The position numbers and the translations under genes are program-made. From NCBI GenBank assembly GCA_013003145.1, contig JABDLH010000261.1:1-7048 (forward strand): a stretch of DNA of 7,048 bases, in the 5' to 3' direction. This document shows positions 1 through 5,855 of this stretch, piece by piece; within the stretch, counting starts at the first letter, position 1; each line of letters begins with the position of its first letter. Source of the stretch: Flavobacteriaceae bacterium (GTDB lineage Bacteria > Bacteroidota > Bacteroidia > Flavobacteriales > Flavobacteriaceae). The notes under the pieces are model-generated. The model saw only the letters and a list, made by a program, of their open reading frames with translations, was not told where the DNA came from and searched no databases.

Positions 1-361
1 TGTCGCGGTAACAGCCGGTTTCTATACCTTGACCGTTAATTTTAACGATAATACTTATACCCTGGAAAGTTCAGATTTATGGGGGATTGTAGGTTCTGGT
101 TATAATGACTGGGGCAATGCAGGTCCTGATTTCATGTTTACTCCTCTTACTGCTGATGTATGGATTGCAGAAAATGTAACCCTGGTAGATGGATTAATCA
201 AATTCCGAATCAATGAAGATTGGGGGGTCAACCTGGGTGATGACGGTGCAGACGGAACACTGGAAGAAGGTGGTGCCGATATTGCAGTAACTGCGGGAAC
301 TTATGATATAATGCTCGATTTCTCCGATACTGCTCCGACCTATACCTTAATTACCAAGTAA
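1..361 (+). CDS. SusE/SusF-type glycan-binding outer-membrane protein, C-terminal end (5' truncated)
   Basis: Open from the window edge in frame 2 (first full codon at 2), ending in TAA at 359-361; 119 residues are visible. The sequence starts with the tail of one beta-sandwich module (VAVTAGFYTLTVNF) and then has one full module beginning LWGIVGSGYNDWG and ending IAVTAGTYDIMLDF. The same closing phrase therefore recurs about 93 residues later, as expected for the tandem C-terminal starch-binding modules of SusE/SusF proteins. Tryptophans in the module (WGIVG, NDWG, VWIAEN, EDWGVN) are candidates for stacking on glucan rings, by analogy with the family. The full protein would be a surface lipoprotein that binds alpha-glucan beside a SusC/SusD importer; its signal peptide and lipobox lie outside the window. 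A terminator-like hairpin follows 24 bp after the stop. SusE and SusF cannot be told apart from this end alone. Confidence 0.8.
   Translation, partial: VAVTAGFYTLTVNFNDNTYTLESSDLWGIVGSGYNDWGNAGPDFMFTPLTADVWIAENVTLVDGLIKFRINEDWGVNLGDDGADGTLEEGGADIAVTAGTYDIMLDFSDTAPTYTLITK
2..349 (+). repeat. Recurring module-end motif in the SusE-like protein
   Basis: The protein phrase VAVTAGFYTLTVNFNDNTYTL (one residue over the display limit if extended) is encoded at 2-64 and a diverged copy beginning IAVTAGTYDIMLDFSD at 281-349. The offset is 279 bp, or 93 codons. Both end a beta-sandwich module, so the repeat marks the module period rather than a mobile or DNA-level repeat; the nucleotide copies have diverged considerably. 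Confidence 0.55.
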
Positions 362-385
362 GTTTAGTTTATTCCTATATTGCTC

Positions 386-414
386 AAGGGCCGTTTTATA
401 CGGCCCTTTTGTTT
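386..414 (+). terminator. Intrinsic-terminator-like hairpin between the susE-like gene and the amylase gene
   Basis: The arms AAGGGCCG (386-393) and CGGCCCTT (401-408) are perfect reverse complements, with a possible further T-A pair at 394/400 and a loop of 5-7 nt. The right arm runs into a T-rich tail, TTTTGTTT (407-414). This is the classic form of a Rho-independent terminator. It lies 24 bp after the susE-like stop and 14 bp before the amylase ATG. It may end or partly attenuate the upstream transport transcript, or protect its 3' end. The single G in the T tract may allow read-through into the amylase gene. Confidence 0.8.
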
Positions 415-428
415 CAATACACTCAACT

Positions 429-3400
429 ATGAAAGTACACTGTTTCCTATTTCTCTTTTTGTCCGGTTTACTGACTACGGTAGCCCAGACCATCACCCTG
501 GACCCGCCGGTCTTTTCAGAAAATACAGAGATCACGGTTACGGTCTCAGATTTTGATCCGGTATCCGAATGGGGCACTCCTGATCTTTATCTCTGGGCTT
601 GGTACAATCCGGATTCTAACGGAGCAGATGCTCCCTCTAATGGCAGCTGGACTGATTCTGATGAAGCTGCAAAATTCACGGATAACGGTGATGGAACCTA
701 CTCCTACGTATTTACCCCAACGACCTTCTACGGAGCGACCGGAATCACTGAAATCGGGCTGCTCGTTAAATCAAAAGATGGAAGCAACAAGACTACGGAC
801 TACCTCTACGATGTGGGTGGATACCAGATGGGACTTACAAGTCCGTCTAAAGACTTAACCATTGTTACCGCCGGCAACAGTTTTTCCATTGAAGCTACGA
901 CCTCCGAAGTATCGGACTGGAGCCTGTACGCAAATGATGTTCTTGTCAATACGGCATCCGCTACTGATACGTATACGTACAGCCAGGTGGTGAACCAAAC
1001 CACCAACTTCCGTCTTGTAGCGACCAATGGCTCCGAGAACCTGGAAGAAGTATTTACCGCAGCTATCGCACCCACGGTTACAGAAGAAGCACTTCCTGCC
1101 GGATTAAAGAATGGGATAAATCGCGATGAAGCCGATCCTACCAAAGCTACCCTGGTATTCTACGCCCCGGGAAAAGAATTTGTACATGTAATTGGTGATT
1201 TCAACAACTGGCTGGTCAACAGCGACTACCTGATGAAGAAAGACCCTGTTACAGACCAATTCTGGTTAGAACTGTCAGGGCTTACCCCACAGTTCAACCA
1301 TTTATTTCAATACCTGGTAGAATACGATATCAATGTCGCAGACCCCTACTCTACCCTCGTTTTGGATGGTTATGGAAACGACGCATTTATCGACCAAACC
1401 ACCTATCCTGGCTTACCCGCATATCCTGCCGGGCAATCCCAAGCGATCACCGTACTACGGACCGGGGATACTCCTTACAACTGGCAGGTTAATACCTTTG
1501 AAAAACCTAAAAAGACAGACCTGGTCATCTATGAATTATTGATACGTGATTTTGATGCCCTGCATAGCTTTGACGCCGTAAGGGCCAGGTTGGATTATTT
1601 GCAGGGGTTAGGTATTAACGCGATCGAATTGATGCCGGTCAACGAATTTGACGGGAATGAAAGCTGGGGATATAACCCCGCCTTTCACATGGCACTGGAC
1701 AAGTATTACGGAACAGCCGATGCCCTTAAGCAATTGGTAGATGAAGCGCATGCAAGGGGTATGGCCGTGATCATTGACGTAGTCTATAACCACGCATCCG
1801 GGCAACATCCTTACTACCGAATGTGGAATACCGATAACGGAGGCACCGGCGGACAGGCCAGTACGGATAACCCCTTCTTTAATCCAACAGCAACACATTC
1901 CTACAGCGTGTTCAATGATTTCAATCACCAGAGCCAGGCTACCCGGGATTACGTGAACCAGACCGTAGAATACTGGATAGAGGAATTCAGGCTAGACGGG
2001 ATGCGATGGGACCTTACTAAAGGGTTTACCCAGAATTGTTCAGCATCAGACCAGAACTGCACCAACAACCTGCAACAAGACCGTGTAGATGTTTTACAGG
2101 GCTATGCAGATACCCAATGGGCTTCTGACCCTGACTTCTATGTGATCTTTGAACACCTGGGAGGAATACAGGAAGAGATCCAATGGGCAGAATATCGGAA
2201 AGATGAAGGGAAAGGTATCTTGTTATGGAATAAACAGACTGAGTCTTATAACGAAGCTACCCTGGGCTACCACGAGAATGGTAAGTCTGATTTCTCTGGA
2301 GTATCGCATCTCCAGAAAGGCTTTGTAAGGCCATCTGCAGTCTCTTATATGGAGAGCCATGATGAAGAGCGCCTGATGTATAAGAACCTGCAGTTTGGGA
2401 ATACGGGGCCTTCTAATTACTCCGTTAAAGATCTGCCCACAGCACTTGCACGAATGGAAACTGCCGGGGCCTTCTTTTTTACGGTGCCGGGACCTAAGAT
2501 GATCTGGCAATTCGGAGAGCTGGGCTATGAAGTGTCCATAGATTTTAACGGTCGAGTCGGCAATAAACCAATACGTTGGGAATACGCAGACGATCCTGCA
2601 CGTAAATCTATATATGATACCTGGGCCGACCTGATAGAACTCAGGATCAATGAACCGATCTTCGAGACCTCCGATTTTGAGCTGGACCTGGGGAATGCAG
2701 ACGGTCTGAAAAAAATCCACTTGGCCCTTGATTCTGCCAGCGGTGACGAGATTAAATATGTGACGATCATTGGAAACTTCGGAGTGCAGGAAAGGCAAAT
2801 AGACCCGGAATTCCAGGAAACCGGGGTTTGGTACGAGTTCTTAAATGGCAACCGAAAATATATTGTAACGGATAGTAATCAATCCATCAGCCTGCAACCG
2901 GGCGAATTCCGGATCTTCGGAAATAACCCTACGTCACTATTCCCGGATGAGAACATCCCGGATGATGATCATGACGGGGTAGAAAATAGCTTTGACACCT
3001 GCCCCGGGACTCCTTTAGGATCTTCGGTAGATGTCAATGGCTGCGTGGTCTTTAACCTGCCGGCAGGGAACTTTATCATAGAGACGGCCAGCGAAACCTG
3101 CAGGAACAGTAATAATGGGAGCATAGCGATCAATGCACAGCAATCCTTAGCGTATACCGCTACTTTGACAGGCCCATCGACACTTGTGCAGGAATTTACG
3201 GAACAGACCGTATTTACTGCTTTGTCTGCCGCACAATATACCCTCTGTATCACTGTGGATTCAGAGAGTGGTTATGAACAATGTTACCAACTGGAGATCA
3301 CTGAACCCGAAGATCTTTCGGTTAGTTCCAAGGTAAATAACAGCGGTAAACTCGTTTCCCTTCAGCTTAAAGGAGGCAGCACTTATGAGATCATCCTCAA

Positions 3401-3770
3401 TGGCAGGCAATATACCACCACAGCAAGCTATTTTGAACTTCCCTTAGACCGGGGGTCCAATGAACTGAGCGTTTCTACGGATAAAGATTGTCAAGGGGTA
3501 TATGACGAGACCTTTTACCTGAGCAGTTCGCCACTGTACCCTAACCCGGTCAGCGCCCAGCAACTTAACGTAGAGCTGCAGGAGTCGCTGGTGGGGGAAA
3601 AAGTAACGATAGACGTTTACGATCTGGGTGGGAGGATTCAATTAAGCACCACGGCCCAGCCTACTACTTCATCCCTTTCCCTGGATATCTCCGGGCTGGC
3701 CGAAGGCACCTACCTTGTAGGCATTACGACAAAAGATGGTCAAAAATTCCATAAACTCCTTAAAATATGA
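429..3770 (+). CDS. Secreted multidomain GH13 alpha-amylase-family glycoside hydrolase with T9SS sorting domain
   Basis: The 1113-residue product should hydrolyse alpha-glucan outside the cell or at its surface. Residues 1-20 form a signal peptide (cleavage near VAQ-TI), which supports the ATG at 429; no Shine-Dalgarno is seen. Residues about 20-215 look like two beta-rich N-terminal domains, which I cannot name firmly. Residues about 235-315 resemble a CBM48/isoamylase-N fold (HVIGDFNNW). The GH13 barrel spans about 360-740 with the usual regions: DVVYNH (450-455), GMRWD with nucleophile D528, VIFEH with acid/base E575, and ESHD with D645. A C-terminal beta domain follows (about 745-830), then a TSP3-like acidic linker (845-872, DDDHDG and CPGT), two further beta-rich regions (about 874-1030) and a type A T9SS sorting domain (1036-1113, LYPNP to KLLKI). 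All catalytic residues are present. The exact cleavage specificity (alpha-1,4, alpha-1,6 or both) and GH13 subfamily cannot be read from the sequence by eye. The TGA overlaps the next gene's ATG. Confidence 0.93.
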   Translation: MKVHCFLFLFLSGLLTTVAQTITLDPPVFSENTEITVTVSDFDPVSEWGTPDLYLWAWYNPDSNGADAPSNGSWTDSDEAAKFTDNGDGTYSYVFTPTTFYGATGITEIGLLVKSKDGSNKTTDYLYDVGGYQMGLTSPSKDLTIVTAGNSFSIEATTSEVSDWSLYANDVLVNTASATDTYTYSQVVNQTTNFRLVATNGSENLEEVFTAAIAPTVTEEALPAGLKNGINRDEADPTKATLVFYAPGKEFVHVIGDFNNWLVNSDYLMKKDPVTDQFWLELSGLTPQFNHLFQYLVEYDINVADPYSTLVLDGYGNDAFIDQTTYPGLPAYPAGQSQAITVLRTGDTPYNWQVNTFEKPKKTDLVIYELLIRDFDALHSFDAVRARLDYLQGLGINAIELMPVNEFDGNESWGYNPAFHMALDKYYGTADALKQLVDEAHARGMAVIIDVVYNHASGQHPYYRMWNTDNGGTGGQASTDNPFFNPTATHSYSVFNDFNHQSQATRDYVNQTVEYWIEEFRLDGMRWDLTKGFTQNCSASDQNCTNNLQQDRVDVLQGYADTQWASDPDFYVIFEHLGGIQEEIQWAEYRKDEGKGILLWNKQTESYNEATLGYHENGKSDFSGVSHLQKGFVRPSAVSYMESHDEERLMYKNLQFGNTGPSNYSVKDLPTALARMETAGAFFFTVPGPKMIWQFGELGYEVSIDFNGRVGNKPIRWEYADDPARKSIYDTWADLIELRINEPIFETSDFELDLGNADGLKKIHLALDSASGDEIKYVTIIGNFGVQERQIDPEFQETGVWYEFLNGNRKYIVTDSNQSISLQPGEFRIFGNNPTSLFPDENIPDDDHDGVENSFDTCPGTPLGSSVDVNGCVVFNLPAGNFIIETASETCRNSNNGSIAINAQQSLAYTATLTGPSTLVQEFTEQTVFTALSAAQYTLCITVDSESGYEQCYQLEITEPEDLSVSSKVNNSGKLVSLQLKGGSTYEIILNGRQYTTTASYFELPLDRGSNELSVSTDKDCQGVYDETFYLSSSPLYPNPVSAQQLNVELQESLVGEKVTIDVYDLGGRIQLSTTAQPTTSSLSLDISGLAEGTYLVGITTKDGQKFHKLLKI

Positions 3771-4459
3771 AAAAGCTTTTCTATTGCATTTGCACAGTAT
3801 TACTGGTTTCCTGTAGCAGTGGTGGGGATAGCAGTGAACCTAAACCGGAGCCGGTTGTACCACCGGGTGCAGCGAGTCTTATATTCCCGGAAGACAATAC
3901 AGAATGCCAGGAAGGTAGTATTATCTCCGATTCGGAAAGCCGGGTCTCATTCCAATGGAACGCTTCAGAAAACACGGATAGCTACCAGCTGGTCATCACT
4001 AACCTGGAAACAGGCAGCGAACAGACGGTAAATACTTCCGAGACGGAAATAGATATTACCATTCTTCGTGGCACGCCTTATTCCTGGAAAGTGATCTCTA
4101 AGGCTACCGCTTCTTCAGAAACAGCGGAAAGCCCGGTATGGAAGTTTTACAATGCAGGGCAGGCTACAGCGCATCATGCTCCTTTCCCTGCTGAGGTGAT
4201 CTCCCCCACTTCCGGTTCGGCCGTAGATCCGGGAAGCGTTGCGCTTTCATGGTCCACGACTGACATCGATGATGATATTGCTGAATACCAGGTGTTCCTG
4301 GATACCACGAACCCTCCTACAGAAGACATAGTAATTACTGCGGATACCTCTACATCGGTAACCGTGAATAGTAATGAGGTATATTATTGGATGGTTATTA
4401 CTAAAGACTTGGCAGGGAACACCGCTGCATCACAAGTATTCCAATTCAGGGTCCGGTAG
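3767..4459 (+). CDS. Small lipoprotein with two FN3-like domains, coupled to the amylase
   Basis: The 230-residue product begins with a lipoprotein signal peptide; the lipobox LVSC puts the lipidated cysteine at residue 16. A Ser/Gly/Glu/Pro-rich tether follows (SSGGDSSEPKPEP). Two domains of about 95 residues then share an FN3-like pattern: residues about 36-130 (VSFQWNASENTDSYQLVI, later YSWKVISK) and about 140-230 (VALSWSTTDIDDDIAEYQVF, later YYWMVITKD). No catalytic motif is visible. The ATG overlaps the amylase TGA in an ATGA arrangement, so co-translation is likely. Proteins of this shape seem common beside glycan-degrading genes in flavobacteria, but I know of no assigned function. Plausible roles (inference) are a surface glycan-binding or scaffold protein, or an anchor for the T9SS-secreted amylase. 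The acidic tether after the cysteine would fit surface export, but it does not clearly match a known lipoprotein export signal. Confidence 0.85.
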   Translation: MKKLFYCICTVLLVSCSSGGDSSEPKPEPVVPPGAASLIFPEDNTECQEGSIISDSESRVSFQWNASENTDSYQLVITNLETGSEQTVNTSETEIDITILRGTPYSWKVISKATASSETAESPVWKFYNAGQATAHHAPFPAEVISPTSGSAVDPGSVALSWSTTDIDDDIAEYQVFLDTTNPPTEDIVITADTSTSVTVNSNEVYYWMVITKDLAGNTAASQVFQFRVR

Positions 4460-4476
4460 TATTTTACAAAATTTGG

Positions 4477-5505
4477 TTATGATGATCGGGTGGATTCCCG
4501 CTCGATCAGCGTAGCCTCGACTACTTCTGTATGGTACTGCTCATCCCCCTCTTCCACATCACTTTCCACTTTATCGATCAGCATTTTGGCCGCGATAGTT
4601 CCCATTTCCTCCCCGTGCTGGGCTACCGAACTCAGGGTAGGATTAGATAGTCTTGAGAGTATGCCATCGGTAAAGCCAATTACAGAAACATCTGTCGGCA
4701 CTTGCAACTGGTTATCCTGGAGGAAGCGGATGGTCCTTATGGCAAAGATCTCGTTCACACAAAGTACTGCATCGACTTCCTGGGTGGCAAAAAAGACTTC
4801 GCTTAGTTTCTCATCCTCATATTGGTAGGGTAAGCGCAAGATCAGTTCATCCCTGACAGGGATGTTATGCTCTTTTAAAGCTTGTTTATACCCATCCTCT
4901 CTTTTACTGCTGACATTAAGGTAATTTTCTGTGGTAACCAGGGCAATTCGTTTCCTGCCATCCGCGATCATTTTACTGACTGCCATGTGTGCGGCCGCCT
5001 GGTCATCGATGACTACCTTATCACAATTGACCTCATCAGTTACCCGGTCAAACAATACCAGGGGAATTCCCTGGTCTGTCACTTGCTTCAGGTGGTTAAA
5101 GTCGTTCTTCAATTGAGTTTCCGCGGAGAGTGCCATGATAAAACCATCTATGCTCCCATTGGCCAGCATTTCCATATTGATCACTTCCTTATCAAATGAT
5201 TCATCGGAAACACAGACGATCACATTGTACCCCTTATCATTAGCGTATTTCTCAATCCCGCGGAAAACAGTAGTAAAAAAATGGTGAACAATATCGGGAA
5301 TGATCACGCCGATATTCTTAGTTTTTTTGTTCTTCAGGCTTATTGCGATATTGTTAGGCTTATAATTATAAAGCTTAGCAAATGCCTGGATCTTCTCCTT
5401 GGTTTCCCGGCTTATCTCTTCGCTATTCTTAAGCGCTTTGGACACGGTAGAAATGGATACATCCAATTCCCTGGCAATATGTTTAAGTGTTATTTTTCGT
5501 TTCAC
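4477..5505 (-). CDS. LacI-family transcriptional regulator of the alpha-glucan locus
   Basis: The 342-residue product has the standard LacI/GalR layout. An N-terminal helix-turn-helix (residues about 5-27, recognition stretch VSISTVSKAL) leads through YKPNNIAISLKNKKT (hinge helix) to a periplasmic-binding-protein-like effector domain starting at IGVIIPDI (65-72). In the hinge the conserved lever leucine is present (L57), but the usual Arg of the Ala-Arg-x-Leu motif is Ile. Effector-domain hallmarks include LVLFDRV (149-155), the KREDGY segment (201-206) and VSVIGFTD (273-280). The start is GTG at 5505-5503: an in-frame stop lies 16-18 bp further upstream with no ATG between, and family members start at MKRKITLK. 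The gene converges on the lipoprotein gene with 17 bp between stops and diverges from the SusC gene. It likely senses an alpha-glucooligosaccharide and binds the palindrome at 5746-5763; whether it represses or activates cannot be told. Confidence 0.93.
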   Translation of the reverse strand: MKRKITLKHIARELDVSISTVSKALKNSEEISRETKEKIQAFAKLYNYKPNNIAISLKNKKTKNIGVIIPDIVHHFFTTVFRGIEKYANDKGYNVIVCVSDESFDKEVINMEMLANGSIDGFIMALSAETQLKNDFNHLKQVTDQGIPLVLFDRVTDEVNCDKVVIDDQAAAHMAVSKMIADGRKRIALVTTENYLNVSSKREDGYKQALKEHNIPVRDELILRLPYQYEDEKLSEVFFATQEVDAVLCVNEIFAIRTIRFLQDNQLQVPTDVSVIGFTDGILSRLSNPTLSSVAQHGEEMGTIAAKMLIDKVESDVEEGDEQYHTEVVEATLIERESTRSS

Positions 5506-5611
5506 AGGTAAGAGAAGTATTTAGAATATGATGCTGAAAGGTATAAATATCAACCTTAAAAGAAATACTAATTTTAACAGTATCAAAGTAAATGCACGAA
5601 TGATTTGGCTA

Positions 5612-5626
5612 TTAAGATAATCTTAA
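5612..5626. promoter_or_regulatory. Perfect 15-bp palindrome TTAAGATAATCTTAA
   Basis: Seven-base arms TTAAGAT and ATCTTAA flank a single central A at 5619. It is a perfect inverted repeat of odd length, so it may be a binding site for a dimeric regulator. It lacks the central CG expected for a LacI-type site, so if functional it probably belongs to another protein. It is AT-rich, so chance is possible. It is 107 bp upstream of the regulator's GTG. Confidence 0.4.
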
Positions 5627-5640
5627 GGCAATCAAAAAAA

Positions 5641-5657
5641 TGCTATATTTGATAGCA
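5641..5657 (+). promoter_or_regulatory. Inverted repeat TGCTAT-N5-ATAGCA overlapping a TATATTTG -7-like box
   Basis: Arms TGCTAT (5641-5646) and ATAGCA (5652-5657) flank ATTTG. The box TATATTTG at 5644-5651 is an exact match to the Bacteroidota -7 consensus TAnnTTTG, but no TTTG-like -33 box lies about 19 bp upstream (that position reads TCTT). If it is a promoter, transcription would start near 5658 and give the SusC mRNA a leader of about 200 nt that includes both downstream palindromes. A protein bound at the repeat would block it. Confidence 0.35.
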
Positions 5658-5720
5658 GCTCGTAAACAATCACACATCAAAAAAACCAAATACTCAATTA
5701 TATCAGGGGATATTTGCGGG

Positions 5721-5746
5721 GTTAATAATTTTTAAAAGTTATTAAC
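5721..5746. promoter_or_regulatory. 26-bp AT-rich near-perfect palindrome
   Basis: Outer arms GTTAATAA (5721-5728) and TTATTAAC (5739-5746) are exact reverse complements. The symmetry continues to the centre through TTTTTAAAAG, with one mismatched pair (T5729/G5738), so 12 of 13 pairs match. It shares base 5746 with the CG-centred operator-like palindrome, and the two centres (5733.5 and 5754.5) are 21 bp apart. It could be a second regulator site, a hairpin in a long leader, or a DNA structure element. Confidence 0.6.
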
Positions 5747-5763
5747 ACGAAACCGATTTCGTG
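5746..5763. promoter_or_regulatory. LacI-family operator candidate CACGAAACCGATTTCGTG
   Basis: Seven-base arms CACGAAA (5746-5752) and TTTCGTG (5757-5763) are exact reverse complements around CCGA, with CG at the centre of symmetry; only the C5753/A5756 pair breaks it. An even-length palindrome with a central CG is the known form of operators for the LacI/GalR family, whose hinge helices insert at that step. It lies in the divergent spacer next to the LacI-type gene, 92 bp before the SusC ATG. It is therefore the best candidate binding site for the protein encoded at 4477-5505. Confidence 0.75.
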
Positions 5764-5807
5764 CTTTATCATTTCGCAAAACTCAGCTTTTTAACACTTT
5801 TTTTACA

Positions 5808-5815
5808 TAAGTTTA
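5808..5815 (+). promoter_or_regulatory. Possible -7 promoter box for the SusC gene (TAAGTTTA)
   Basis: TAAGTTTA matches the Bacteroidota -7 consensus TAnnTTTG at all defined bases but the last. It would place the transcript start near 5822 and leave a leader of about 35 nt before the ATG. The -33 position is only T-rich, not TTTG. With this promoter the CG-centred operator would be centred about 67 bp upstream of the start, a position more typical of activation than of simple repression. Confidence 0.3.
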
Positions 5816-5855
5816 ACTCTAGGAATGAATTAACTAAACTCAAAATCAACAATTT

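Larger units (their letters stand above)
5506..5855. promoter_or_regulatory. Divergent regulatory spacer between the LacI-type regulator and SusC genes
   Basis: These 350 bp contain no credible gene on either strand and are AT-rich. They hold four inverted repeats (5612-5626, 5641-5657, 5721-5746, 5746-5763) and two near-consensus Bacteroidota -7 boxes on the plus strand (5644-5651 and 5808-5815). I could not find a convincing minus-strand promoter for the regulator; TTACTTTG (complement of 5584-5591) is the closest match to TAnnTTTG. The segment 5506-5611 otherwise shows nothing clear. Confidence 0.75.

Noticed and set aside
29..361. Reading the left-edge frame as a complete 110-residue gene starting at TTG 29
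   Set aside because: The frame is open to the window edge and the residues before the TTG continue a SusE-like module, so this is the end of a larger gene.
2223..2798. 191-codon open frame on the minus strand inside the amylase gene
   Set aside because: It is antisense to the conserved catalytic and C-terminal GH13 region, has no recognisable domain and no start context; a shadow of the real gene.
4461..4472. ATTTT-AC-AAAAT as a bidirectional terminator between the convergent genes
   Set aside because: The stem is five A-T pairs with a 2-nt loop, too weak to be a credible terminator.
4490..5199. Plus-strand open frames opposite the regulator gene (such as 4490-4828 and 4882-5199)
   Set aside because: They lie fully antisense to a convincing LacI-family gene, have low-complexity Ser-rich or unrelated translations and no family resemblance.
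5516..5569. Inverted pair AGTATTT (5516-5522) and AAATACT (5563-5569)
   Set aside because: Seven AT-rich bases separated by 40 bp are easily found by chance, and there is no supporting context.
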